Shown in pieces: positions 8,785-16,985 of a stretch of 40,758 bases of DNA (the stretch's first letter is position 1; every line of letters starts with the position of its first letter). Under the pieces are notes generated by a model. It worked only from the letters and a program-made list of their open reading frames with translations, was not told the DNA's origin and ran no database searches. The stretch covers positions 1 to 40,758 of the forward strand of contig JAGXGK010000047.1 of NCBI GenBank assembly GCA_024636785.1. Reading direction: 5' to 3'. The translations under genes were made by a program, and so were the position numbers. The stretch comes from Gammaproteobacteria bacterium (GTDB lineage Bacteria > Pseudomonadota > Gammaproteobacteria > SZUA-229).

Positions 8785-8923
8785 TTAACACAAAGAGCAA
8801 TAAAAACATTAGCATCTTGCGGGTAATAGAAATATTGAAAATAAAGCTGGATATTTAATTTTATTTTTTTCTGATAATGTACTGTCTGGTAGAGCCGTCA
8901 CCGACACCACAAAGAGTGTGTAA

Positions 8924-10036
8924 ATGAACATGGAACAATACTACTTTCAGACCGATCAGCTTCAGTGGTTGCTGGATAATTTGCTCGATGAAGGTTACCG
9001 CTGCGTCGGCCCGCAGGTTCGCGATGGTGCCATCATGTACGATGAGCTCAGCCGGGTGGAGCAGCTGCCACGTGGCATGACGGAAACACAGGCGCCCGGA
9101 AGTTATTCTTTAAAAAAGCATGCCTCGCAAAAGTATTTCGACTGGGCCAATGGCCCGCAGGCGATTAAGCCCCTGCTGTTCGCGCCGCAAGAGAAGCTCT
9201 GGCAAAGCGCGCAGGCAGCAGACGGACAGATTTCATTCAACACTGCCGGACCCGAACTCAAACCCGTTGCCATAATCGGGGCGCGCGCCTGCGATATCGC
9301 TGCTATGAAGCTTCAGGATCAGCATTTTCTGCAACAACAGTACTCCGACCCATTTTACAAATCACGGCGCGAGAATCTTCTAATCATCGCGGTGAACTGC
9401 GGCCATCCGGCGGCGACCTGTTTCTGTCACAGCACTGGAGACGGCCCCTTTGTTGAAGATGATGAGGCGGCAGCCGACATGGTGCTGACTGAGCTGGAAC
9501 ACGGCTTTCTGATTGCTGCGTATACGGATCGGGGCGAAAAAATTCTTGAAGGTCTGGCGCTGGACGGCTGCAACCAGCAGCATCTCGATGAATCAGCATC
9601 AATCAAGGCCCGCTCTTCGATACAGGACAAACAATTGCCGCAGTTTGATATCAGATCAAGCCTGCTTAAAGAGCTTGATAACAAAGCCTGGGATAGCATC
9701 GCTGAAACCTGCCTGAGCTGCGGTAACTGCACCTCCGTCTGCCCGACCTGTTTCTGTCACAGTGAAAATGACGTGCCTGAACTCGACGGCAAATCATCCA
9801 GCCATTTTCGTGAATGGGATTCCTGTTTCAGTCAGGGCCACAGTTACATCCACGGCATCACCATTCGCAGCAATACCAGTCAGCGCTACCGGCAATGGTT
9901 GACGCACAAATTCAGCACCTGGCACGATCAGTATGGACGATCCGGCTGCGTGGGTTGCGGGCGTTGCGTTACCTGGTGTCCGGTAGGCATCGACGTGATC
10001 GAATCACTGGCTAAGTTCGGCGGAGATGCCTCATGA
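8924..10036 (+). CDS. hydB: Group 3b [NiFe] hydrogenase beta subunit, iron-sulfur protein
   Basis: This is the electron-transfer subunit of a cytoplasmic bidirectional NAD(P)-linked hydrogenase, also called sulfhydrogenase beta or sulfur-reductase-like subunit B. The 370-residue protein has an N-terminal and central alpha/beta region with 'IGARACDIAAMKLQD' and cysteine pairs in 'CFCHS'. Two C-terminal [4Fe-4S] motifs follow: 'CLSCGNCTSVCP' (about residues 263-274) and 'CVGCGRCVTWCP' (about 341-352). It is first in a hydB-hydG-hydD-hydA operon, the same order as in Pyrococcus furiosus hydrogenase I. Its stop overlaps the hydG ATG (ATGA). A second ATG two codons in is an alternative start; neither has a strong ribosome site. 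Confidence 0.92.
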   Translation: MNMEQYYFQTDQLQWLLDNLLDEGYRCVGPQVRDGAIMYDELSRVEQLPRGMTETQAPGSYSLKKHASQKYFDWANGPQAIKPLLFAPQEKLWQSAQAADGQISFNTAGPELKPVAIIGARACDIAAMKLQDQHFLQQQYSDPFYKSRRENLLIIAVNCGHPAATCFCHSTGDGPFVEDDEAAADMVLTELEHGFLIAAYTDRGEKILEGLALDGCNQQHLDESASIKARSSIQDKQLPQFDIRSSLLKELDNKAWDSIAETCLSCGNCTSVCPTCFCHSENDVPELDGKSSSHFREWDSCFSQGHSYIHGITIRSNTSQRYRQWLTHKFSTWHDQYGRSGCVGCGRCVTWCPVGIDVIESLAKFGGDAS

Positions 10037-10878
10037 TTAATGCACAGCACAATCCACATCAGCCGCATGAAGCCATCATTGTTGAACGCATTGATGAAGG
10101 CGCGGATATGTTCAGCCTGCGCCTGAAATTCAGCGATCCGAAACTTCAGGATGATTACGAATTTGAACCCGGCCAGTTCAACATGCTGTATCTCTATGGC
10201 GTCGGGGAGATTGCGATTTCAATTGTCTCCGATCCTGAAGACAGTCATATTATTGATCACACCATTCGTATCGTCGGCCGAGTTACGCGGGGTATGGCTA
10301 ATCTCAAAACCGGTGATCGCATTGGTCTGCGCGGCCCTTATGGCCGGGGCTGGCCGATGCTCGAGGCAAAGCAAAAAGATGTGATCATTGTCACCGGCGG
10401 TTTAGGCTGTGCGCCGGTGGTGTCGGCTATTAACTATATCGAGCAGCGACGCGGAGATTACGGGCGCCTGAATATCGTCCAGGGAGTTAAGCACAGCGCC
10501 GATTTAATCTGGAAGTCCCGCTATGATAGATGGCGTCAATTACCGCAGACCAGGGTGTTTCTGACTGCCGATGTTGGTGATGTACTCTGGCCGTGGCACG
10601 TCGGACCGGTGACGACGCTGTTTGATCAGATGGAATATGATCCCGATAATGTTACCGTCATGATGTGCGGCCCCGAGGGCATGATGCACGCCGCCTGTAC
10701 TCATCTGCTGGAAAAAAACATTGCATCATCACAGCTTTTTTTATCCATGGAAAGAAACATGCAATGCGCCCTCGGTCACTGTGGCCACTGCCAGTATGGC
10801 AGTAAATTTATCTGCAAGAACGGGCCGGTATTCAGTTACGATAAAATCGCCGATCTGTTTAGCGTCAAGGGGTTTTAA
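10033..10878 (+). CDS. hydG: Group 3b [NiFe] hydrogenase gamma subunit, FAD/NAD(P)-binding diaphorase
   Basis: This subunit links the hydrogenase to NAD(P)H. It has a ferredoxin-reductase-like FAD-binding barrel with 'FEPGQFNMLYL' near residue 45. The NAD(P)-binding domain contains 'IIVTGGLGCAPVV' and 'VMMCGPEGMM'. A C-terminal [2Fe-2S] cysteine cluster follows, 'MQCALGHCGHCQYGSKFIC' (about residues 243-262), which is characteristic of this family and of PyrK-type proteins. Length (281 aa) is normal. Electrons should pass between pyridine nucleotide, FAD and the HydB clusters. The gene overlaps hydB by four bases and ends two bases before hydD, so the operon is tightly packed. Confidence 0.93.
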   Translation: MINAQHNPHQPHEAIIVERIDEGADMFSLRLKFSDPKLQDDYEFEPGQFNMLYLYGVGEIAISIVSDPEDSHIIDHTIRIVGRVTRGMANLKTGDRIGLRGPYGRGWPMLEAKQKDVIIVTGGLGCAPVVSAINYIEQRRGDYGRLNIVQGVKHSADLIWKSRYDRWRQLPQTRVFLTADVGDVLWPWHVGPVTTLFDQMEYDPDNVTVMMCGPEGMMHAACTHLLEKNIASSQLFLSMERNMQCALGHCGHCQYGSKFICKNGPVFSYDKIADLFSVKGF

Positions 10879-10880
10879 AC

Positions 10881-11663
10881 ATGAGCCATAACAAGCCTGC
10901 CATAGCGGTACACAAATTTAGCTCCTGTGATGGCTGCCAGCTGGCGCTGCTTAATCTGGGTGAGTCATTACTAACGCTCAGCAGTATGGTCGATATTCTG
11001 CATTTTGCCGAAGCCGGGCCCGTCGATGAAAATGCAAAAGTTGATATTGCCATTATTGAAGGCAGCATTTCCACTACCGACGATATAGAACGCATTAACA
11101 GAATTCGAGAAAACAGCACTCTGGTCATGACCATTGGTGCTTGCGCCACGGCGGGCGGGTTGCAGGCACTGCGTAATATGGCGAACACGCAGCAGTGGAT
11201 CGCTGACATTTACGCCAACCCTGCCGTGATTAAAAGTCTGGAAAAAAGCACCGCTATCAAAAAACATATAAAAGTGGATCTGGAGTTATGGGGTTGCCCG
11301 GTCAGCTCGCGCCAGATCGTGAGCGCGATCCGCGCATTACTGTTTGGCGTGCTGCCGGAAGAGCAAAACGACAAGGTCTGTATGGAATGCAAACGCCGGC
11401 AAATTGTGTGCGTGATGGTGGCGAAAAACGAGCCCTGCATGGGGCCGGTAACCCGCACCGGTTGTGGTGCGCTCTGCCCGAGTGTGGGTCGCGACTGTTA
11501 CGGCTGTTACGGCCCGGCGGAAAATCCAAACACGCAGGCCATGGCCAATCGACTTGAGGGTCTGGGCCTGGTAAAAGATGAAGTGGCCCGACGCTTTCTG
11601 TTTATTAATAGCGGCGCTGAAGCATTTCATCGGCAGGGCGTGCGCAGCCGGGAGGCCGAATAA
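10881..11663 (+). CDS. hydD: Group 3b [NiFe] hydrogenase delta (small) subunit
   Basis: The 260-residue protein is the small subunit that carries the iron-sulfur chain next to the NiFe site. The proximal-cluster motif 'SSCDGCQLALL' is at about residues 14-24. Further cysteines occur in 'TIGACATAGG', 'ELWGCPVS', 'CMECKRR', 'EPCMGPVTRTGCGALCP' and 'CYGCYGP', enough for three clusters. There is no Tat signal, so the enzyme stays in the cytoplasm, as expected for group 3b. The gene ends one base before the hydA ATG. No maturation gene is interposed. Confidence 0.93.
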   Translation: MSHNKPAIAVHKFSSCDGCQLALLNLGESLLTLSSMVDILHFAEAGPVDENAKVDIAIIEGSISTTDDIERINRIRENSTLVMTIGACATAGGLQALRNMANTQQWIADIYANPAVIKSLEKSTAIKKHIKVDLELWGCPVSSRQIVSAIRALLFGVLPEEQNDKVCMECKRRQIVCVMVAKNEPCMGPVTRTGCGALCPSVGRDCYGCYGPAENPNTQAMANRLEGLGLVKDEVARRFLFINSGAEAFHRQGVRSREAE

Positions 11664-13424
11664 ATGTCCACCGATACGATCAAAATAAACGTCCCCGTAC
11701 TGGCGCGGGTGGAAGGTGAAGGCGCGCTGGATTTAACCATTGAGAACCGGCAGATTACCGATCTCAAATTACGCATTTATGAACCGCCCCGTTACTTTGA
11801 AAAGTTTCTCGAAGGCCGCAACTATTACGACGTGCCCGATACCGTCGCACGCATCTGCGGCATCTGCCCGGTGGCCTATCAGATGAGCGCCTCCCAGGCC
11901 ATCGAATCGATATTCGACATCACCGTCACCCCGTGGATTCGATCCATGCGCCGGGTGTTCTACTGCGGTGAATGGCTGCAAAGCCACAGCCTGCACATTC
12001 ATCTGTTAGCCGCGCCCGATTTTCTCAGCTACAACAGCGCAATCGAAATGTCCGCGCAGTACGGCGATGAAGTCCGGCGCGGGCTGAAACTGCAGGCGCT
12101 GGGCAATGATCTGATCACCCTCTTCGGTGCGCGCTCGGTGCATCCGGTGGGTGTTAAAATCGGCGGCTTCAGCCGCGCCCCGGATCAAAGCAAGGTCGAT
12201 GAATTATTGCCGCGCATTACCGCGGCGAAACAGGACGCGGTTGATCTGATTCACTGGCTGGAGACGCTTGAACTGCCGGACGACAAACAGGATTTTGTCT
12301 CGGTAGCCCTGCACCATGGTGACGAATACCCGCTCAACGAAGGCCGCCTGATGAGTGATAGCGGTCTTGATATTCCCATCAGTGAATTTGAAAATCATTT
12401 CCGCGAAATGCACGTTGATCACAGCACCGCCCTGCACTGTCTGTTCGACGGCAAACCCTATCTGGTTGGACCGCTGGCAAGACTAAACCTGAATGCAGAC
12501 CAGCTTCCCGAAGAAGTCAAGGCGGTCATGCAGTCACTGAAAACCCGCTTCCCCTCGAAAAACATGTTCCACAGCATCATTGCCCGCGCCATTGAAATAC
12601 ACTTTGCACTGGTCGAAGCAGAACGCTTGCTGAGCAGCTACCAACCGACTGAAGAACCCTGCATGAAATTTGAAATAAAAGCCGGCACCGGTTACGGCTG
12701 CACCGAAGCACCGCGTGGTTTCTTATGGCACCGCTACGACATGGATGAAAACGGCTGCGTGAGCAAAGCCGTTATCGTGCCGCCGACCAGTCAGAACCAG
12801 CCGCGTATCGAACAGGACCTGAAGGACTCACTGATCAGTTTTGGTCTCGATAATGAAAAGCATGATTTACAACTACACGCTGAAAAAGTGATTCGCAATT
12901 ACGACCCCTGCATTTCCTGTGCTACGCATTTTCTCAATCTTAAATTAATGCGCGACGGTGTGATTGAGAATGCAGAACACACAGAGGCGATAACGACATT
13001 CAAAAATATTGATCTAAACAAAGCCGCTATTATCGGCATCGGTTCACCCAATGCCGGCGATGAACTGGGCTGGCGGATGATTGATCTCTTATTGCAAAAC
13101 AACACCATGGCCTCTCTGCAACAGCAGGGCCTGAGTCTGCTTAAACTCGACCGCCCCGGTATTGCATTGGCTGAGCATATAAAGCGTTATGATCATGTTC
13201 TGGTTATCGACGCCATGAAATCCGGCGAGGTTAATGCATCATTCGTCAGCATTGATGCAAATCAACTGTCCTCAACCACCAGCCAGCTTTCAAGTCATGA
13301 AGTGGGTGTTATAGAATCCACCTCCCTGCTGGCATCTCTGCAACAGCTGCCTGAGCAGCTGGTAATAATCGGGATCGCGGATTGCAGGGATGAGTATGTG
13401 AAGAAAATTGTAAAAATGTTTTAA
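11664..13424 (+). CDS. hydA: Group 3b [NiFe] hydrogenase large subunit fused to an M52 maturation endopeptidase
   Basis: Residues 1-422 are a normal group 3b catalytic subunit. The N-terminal nickel motif is 'RICGICP' (C65, C68) and the C-terminal one is 'DPCISCATH' (C416, C419, H422). Large subunits are made as precursors whose tail is removed just after this last His/Arg once nickel is inserted. Here the frame continues for 164 residues. After a linker of about 30, residues 453-586 match the HycI/HybD/HyaD protease fold: 'AIIGIGSPNAGDELGW' with E467, 'VLVIDAM' with D516, and 'SSHEVGV' with H545. These correspond to the three nickel-binding residues of HybD/HycI. The 134-residue domain is somewhat short for the family. 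No stop or frameshift separates the parts. I infer in-cis processing with release of the protease domain. The hydrogenase call is very secure and the protease call strong; activity is untested. Confidence 0.94.
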   Translation: MSTDTIKINVPVLARVEGEGALDLTIENRQITDLKLRIYEPPRYFEKFLEGRNYYDVPDTVARICGICPVAYQMSASQAIESIFDITVTPWIRSMRRVFYCGEWLQSHSLHIHLLAAPDFLSYNSAIEMSAQYGDEVRRGLKLQALGNDLITLFGARSVHPVGVKIGGFSRAPDQSKVDELLPRITAAKQDAVDLIHWLETLELPDDKQDFVSVALHHGDEYPLNEGRLMSDSGLDIPISEFENHFREMHVDHSTALHCLFDGKPYLVGPLARLNLNADQLPEEVKAVMQSLKTRFPSKNMFHSIIARAIEIHFALVEAERLLSSYQPTEEPCMKFEIKAGTGYGCTEAPRGFLWHRYDMDENGCVSKAVIVPPTSQNQPRIEQDLKDSLISFGLDNEKHDLQLHAEKVIRNYDPCISCATHFLNLKLMRDGVIENAEHTEAITTFKNIDLNKAAIIGIGSPNAGDELGWRMIDLLLQNNTMASLQQQGLSLLKLDRPGIALAEHIKRYDHVLVIDAMKSGEVNASFVSIDANQLSSTTSQLSSHEVGVIESTSLLASLQQLPEQLVIIGIADCRDEYVKKIVKMF

Positions 13425-13495
13425 AAAAACAATGTTATGAAACATTCTTTACAGAATGGGTAATATTTTTCTGCTCATGTATTGATTGATTTAAA

Positions 13496-13533
13496 GCCCC
13501 CTCACCCCAGCCCTCTCCCAAAGGGAGAGGGGG
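13496..13533. repeat. REP-like GC-rich hairpin element, copy A
   Basis: The element begins GCCCCCTCACCCCAGCC and contains CCCTCTCCC-aaa-GGGAGAGGG, a strong hairpin. The same sequence occurs inverted at 13677-13715. Similar 'CCCTCACCCCAGCCCTCTCC' units are common scattered intergenic repeats in proteobacterial genomes. It can act as a bidirectional terminator between the convergent operons. Confidence 0.8.
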
Positions 13534-13676
13534 TCAAAACGCAAATCAAAACCAGTTGAAGGCGCTCTGCTTTTAATTACTAACAACTAATAACAAAGAA
13601 TTAAGAATTAAGAATTAAAAATTAACCACCAATTCGCAGCATAATCAATTCGTTCGCGCACATCTCTATATTTGTA

Positions 13677-13715
13677 GCCCCCTCTCCCACCGGGAGAGGG
13701 CTGGGGTGAGGGGCG
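13677..13715. repeat. REP-like GC-rich hairpin element, copy B (inverted)
   Basis: This is the inverted partner of copy A. It carries CCCTCTCCC-acc-GGGAGAGGG followed by CTGGGGTGAGGGG. The two copies face each other about 180 bp apart, so they could also pair with each other and form one large cruciform or transcript stem. Confidence 0.8.
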
Positions 13716-13795
13716 CTTTTGATCTTCCGCAACAGACGCAAAACAGTTCGCACACACTCATCAAATGTGTAAACTCTTAAATTTGTTGAAGCACT

Positions 13796-13981
13796 TTATT
13801 TCTTAATAAATACTTTCACCACCACTGCAACTATCCCCAGTGCTGCAAGCACGAGCAGATGTTCGGCGTGTAAAAATCCATGCACTGTTTCGTTGTGCAG
13901 GTGGCCAGTGTGCGCCAGCGTAGCGGTTGCGCTCAGCGACAGCACGGCCAGCGAAGAAAATGCAGTGAGTAAGTTTTTCAT
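13796..13981 (-). CDS. Small HupE-like membrane protein
   Basis: The 61-residue product has a signal peptide ('LLTAFSSLAVLSLSATATLA'), then a short histidine-rich segment 'HTGHLHNETVHGFLHAEHLL', one hydrophobic helix ('VLAALGIVAVVVKVF') and a basic tail. The His-rich part recalls the start of HupE/UreJ nickel permeases ('GF.HP..G.DHLL'), but the remaining five or so helices are absent. Its ATG overlaps the hynL stop by one base (TAATG), so it is translated with hynL. A role in nickel handling or as a small partner of the membrane hydrogenase is suggested by context and histidines only. It may be a remnant of HupE or a distinct small subunit. Confidence 0.72.
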   Translation of the reverse strand: MKNLLTAFSSLAVLSLSATATLAHTGHLHNETVHGFLHAEHLLVLAALGIVAVVVKVFIKK

Positions 13982-15702
13982 TACAGTACCTTTACCTTAA
14001 TTAATTCGTTTCCATCCGGATCGGTCAGGTGAACGGCGCATGCCAGACACGGGTCGAAGCTGTGGATGGTGCGTAGTATCTCGATGGGTTGCAGCGGGTC
14101 GTGCAGGGTGTGGTTGTCGGCCAGAGCGGCTTCGTAGGCACCGGGCTGGCCGTTGGCGTCACGGGGACCGGCATTCCAGGTGCTGGGGACCACGCACTGG
14201 TAGTTTTTAATGATCTCATCTTCGATCACAATCCAGTGTGCAAGTCCGCCGCGGGGGGCTTCCATAAAGCCCACGCCCTGAGCACTTTTCGGCCAGGAGG
14301 ACGGTTCCCATAAAAATTCATTGAAGGTTCTGGTTTCACCGGCCTTGATGTTAGTGATGAGATCGTTGTACCAGCCCTGCATGGCATCGGCGAAAATTTT
14401 TGTTTCCAGAGTCCGCGCGGCGGTGCGACCCAGTGTCGAGAACAACGCTTCTACTGGTACATCGAGTTTGTTCAGGGTCATGCCGACCAGTTCTTTGGTC
14501 TGTTCATGGCCGTTGGCGTACAGCATCAGCACGCGTGCCAGTGGCCCTACTTCCATGGCATGGCCTTTCCAGCGGGGGGATTTCAGCCATGAATAGGATT
14601 GGTCAACATCGAGATAATCGTAAGGCGGCTTAGGGCCGGTGTAATTCAGATTGGTTTCGCCATCGTAAGGATGCAAACCAGCGTCTTTGCCGTTTTCATA
14701 GTCGTACCATGAGTGCGATACAAATTCCTGAATTTCTTCTGGCGCATTCATATCGACTTCGTGAATGGTGCTGAGGTCGCGGTTGAGAATTGCACCGGGG
14801 GGGATCATGAAGCCTGAAGGATCGTCCATGCCATTGGATGGAAAATCGCCATAGGTCAGGAAGTTGCCCAGCCCTTCGCCGCGACTGCCCCAGTCTTTGT
14901 AGTAACTGGCTATGGCCAATGTGTCAGGTACGTAGACCTGATCAACAAAGGTCATCATCTGATTAATGATGTCCTGTACCTGAGAGAGTTTTTTCATATT
15001 GATGGCTGAATCTGAATTCAGATCAATCGCACAGGGAACACCGCCCACGACAAAATTGGGATGTGGATTCTTGCCACCGAAAATGGTTTGCAGGCGCGCC
15101 ACATCACGCTGCCATGAGAGCGCTTCCAGATAATGTGAAACCGCCATGAGGTTGGCTTCGGGCGGAAGCTTGTAGGCGGGATGCCCCCAGTAGGCGTTAG
15201 CGAAAATTCCCAGCTGCCCGGCTTCGACAAAATTTTTCAGTTTCTTCTGCATGTCGGAGAAATAGCCGGGCGATGATTTCGGATAACTGCTCAATGACTG
15301 GGAAAGTTCAGAGGTGGCTTTAGGGTCGGCCTTTAATGCTGATACTACATCGACCCAGTCCAGCGCATGCAAATGGTAGAAATGCATGACGTGATCGTGA
15401 ATATACTGCGCACCTGACATCAGGTTGCGAATCAGGTCGGCATTTTTTGGAATTTTATAATCGAGCGCGTTCTCGACCGAGCGAATCGAGGCGAGGCCAT
15501 GTACCAGCGTGCAGACACCACAGATGCGTTGGGCAAAGGCCCAGGCATCGCGCGGATCGCGGCCTTTAAGAATGGTTTCAATGCCGCGCACCATGGTGCC
15601 GGATGAATAGGCGCTTTGAATTTTATTCCCTTCCATCTGGGCTTCAATGCGCAAGTGCCCTTCGATTCGGGTTATCGGGTCGACAACAATTCGTTCACTC
15701 AT
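13981..15702 (-). CDS. hynL: [NiFe] hydrogenase large subunit, Isp-type (group 1e-like)
   Basis: This is the catalytic subunit of a periplasm-facing membrane hydrogenase. The 573-residue protein starts 'VVDPITRIEGHLRIE', has the first nickel motif 'RICGVCTLVHGLAS' (about residues 59-72), and ends with 'DPCLACAVH' plus a 15-residue tail. That tail is expected to be removed by the HyaD-like protease encoded at 19221-19772. Gene order hynS-isp1-isp2-hynL is the hallmark of the HynSL/Isp1/Isp2 hydrogenases known from purple sulfur bacteria such as Thiocapsa and Allochromatium. The ribosome site GAGGAT is clear. The large subunit has no signal of its own and would be exported with HynS through Tat. 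Confidence 0.95.
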   Translation of the reverse strand: MSERIVVDPITRIEGHLRIEAQMEGNKIQSAYSSGTMVRGIETILKGRDPRDAWAFAQRICGVCTLVHGLASIRSVENALDYKIPKNADLIRNLMSGAQYIHDHVMHFYHLHALDWVDVVSALKADPKATSELSQSLSSYPKSSPGYFSDMQKKLKNFVEAGQLGIFANAYWGHPAYKLPPEANLMAVSHYLEALSWQRDVARLQTIFGGKNPHPNFVVGGVPCAIDLNSDSAINMKKLSQVQDIINQMMTFVDQVYVPDTLAIASYYKDWGSRGEGLGNFLTYGDFPSNGMDDPSGFMIPPGAILNRDLSTIHEVDMNAPEEIQEFVSHSWYDYENGKDAGLHPYDGETNLNYTGPKPPYDYLDVDQSYSWLKSPRWKGHAMEVGPLARVLMLYANGHEQTKELVGMTLNKLDVPVEALFSTLGRTAARTLETKIFADAMQGWYNDLITNIKAGETRTFNEFLWEPSSWPKSAQGVGFMEAPRGGLAHWIVIEDEIIKNYQCVVPSTWNAGPRDANGQPGAYEAALADNHTLHDPLQPIEILRTIHSFDPCLACAVHLTDPDGNELIKVKVL

Positions 15703-15728
15703 TTTTTATCCTCAAATCGGTGGGTGGG

Positions 15729-16985
15729 TTAATCCTCAAGGTGTTCTGCCAGAATTTCGGTCAGACTGAGCAATGGAATATCCATGCCATATTCTTCCAG
15801 CCCTTCTTCAAGGTGCAGCCTGCAATTGGAGCAGGCACTGATAATGGCATCGGGTTTTATTTCATCCAGCTGATCTTTCTTGCGCTGGAAAACTTTCAGC
15901 CGAATCTCATCGGCGCGCTCATTGGAACTGACGCCGCCGCCTGCGCCACAGCACCAGTTCATCTTGCCTCGATCGGACATTTCAACGAAGTTTTCAGCAA
16001 ACATGCCGATCAGGTTTCGAGGCTCATTAATCACCCCGCCCCGGCGTGAGATCTGACATGGATCGTGATAGGTTAGCTTCTGTGTGTCCATGCTGGATGT
16101 TTTCAGTCGCCCCTGTTGGCGCAGCTCATCAAGCACTTCGAGAATGTGCCTGACCTTAAAGTTAAAGGACTTGCCTACCAGGTTCGGCCCATCCCAGCGG
16201 ATTGCCATGTAGGCGTGACCGCATTCAGGGCTGATGACGGTTTTCACTTTCAGTTTTTCAGCGGCATCAACAGTACGCTGCACCAGTTCGGCAGCGATGT
16301 CTGAAACGCCAATCTGGATGCCGCTGTTGGTGGCTTCGAAGGCTTCAGAAGAGAGGGTCCAGGTAACTCCGGCCTTGTTGAATATTTTGGCAACCGCGCC
16401 GATGAATTCGGGAAAATGCATAATTTCCATGGATGACAGCAGCAACATGTAATCCGCGCCTTCAACATCAACCGGGATGGTAAGGCCGGTGTCTTTCTCC
16501 ACATGTCGGATCTGTGCCTGTAATGCAGGAAGCTTTACGCCCATCGGACTGCCGATGGTGACGGAACGTTTGGTGGCGGCAATGAGCCCTTCCGGTGCAT
16601 GTCCTGCGGCGGCCATACCTTCGCGGGTTTTGCGAATGAGCAGCGTTATATCATTGCCGACCGGGCAGACCATTGAGCAGCGCCCGCACAAAGTGCAGCT
16701 ATCGTAGACCAGCGTCTCCCAGTCAGTGAGCAATTTTTCATCGACTTTTTTACCCAGACCGAAGAGTTTTGCAATGCGTCCCGATAATGTATATTCAGAC
16801 TTCCATATCCGGCGCAGCGGTTCGGCTTTAAGGATAGGCGTTTTTGACGGATCGCCGGTTTCTGTGTAGAACAGGCAGGCGTCGGTGCACATGCCGCAGT
16901 GCACGCAGCTACTGAAAAATGCAGCGACGGTGGAATCGACCTGCTCTTTCAGGACATTAATACCTTTTTCCAGTGAGGCGCTCAT
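15729..16985 (-). CDS. isp2: Isp2: HdrD-like iron-sulfur/CCG protein of the membrane hydrogenase
   Basis: This 418-residue electron-transfer protein has two N-terminal [4Fe-4S] ferredoxin motifs, 'CVHCGMCTDAC' (27-37) and 'CTLCGRCSMVCP' (about 96-107). Two CCG-type cysteine regions follow, including 'HDPCQISRRGG', 'NWCCGAGGGVSS' and 'ACSNCRLHL'. It is homologous to the HdrD/GlpC/DsrK group. Isp2 is thought to work on the cytoplasmic side and to pass electrons between Isp1 and a thiol/disulfide or other carrier. Its ATG overlaps the isp1 stop (ATGA) and hynL follows 26 nt later. The partner substrate cannot be determined here. Confidence 0.92.
   Translation of the reverse strand: MSASLEKGINVLKEQVDSTVAAFFSSCVHCGMCTDACLFYTETGDPSKTPILKAEPLRRIWKSEYTLSGRIAKLFGLGKKVDEKLLTDWETLVYDSCTLCGRCSMVCPVGNDITLLIRKTREGMAAAGHAPEGLIAATKRSVTIGSPMGVKLPALQAQIRHVEKDTGLTIPVDVEGADYMLLLSSMEIMHFPEFIGAVAKIFNKAGVTWTLSSEAFEATNSGIQIGVSDIAAELVQRTVDAAEKLKVKTVISPECGHAYMAIRWDGPNLVGKSFNFKVRHILEVLDELRQQGRLKTSSMDTQKLTYHDPCQISRRGGVINEPRNLIGMFAENFVEMSDRGKMNWCCGAGGGVSSNERADEIRLKVFQRKKDQLDEIKPDAIISACSNCRLHLEEGLEEYGMDIPLLSLTEILAEHLED

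Larger units (their letters stand above)
8521..8923. other. AT-rich divergent intergenic region between the lipoprotein gene and hydB
   Basis: This 403-base gap has no credible ORF. It holds a direct repeat TATGTAC at 8559-8565 and 8575-8581, near the lipoprotein start, where it could serve as an operator. It also holds a 16-bp perfect palindrome at 8733-8748 and a sigma-70-like promoter at 8757-8784 that are listed separately. The last ~130 bases form the probable hydB leader. Confidence 0.6.
13425..13795. other. Intergenic region between convergent hydrogenase operons
   Basis: This 371-base gap separates hydA (plus) from the mini HupE-like gene (minus). A weak stem CATTCT-TTAC-AGAATG lies at 13443-13458 with a short T-rich stretch after it, and could help end the hydA transcript. 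Two inverted REP-like elements follow and are listed separately. Between them is an AT-rich stretch with three 'AGAATTA' units near 13596-13620. No ORF is convincing. Confidence 0.6.

Noticed and set aside
12930-13020. A frameshift or missing stop separating hydA from a protease gene
   Set aside because: The frame is continuous through the linker with normal codons. I see no second ATG with a ribosome site at the domain border. A sequencing error cannot be fully excluded, but the sequence as given is a fusion.
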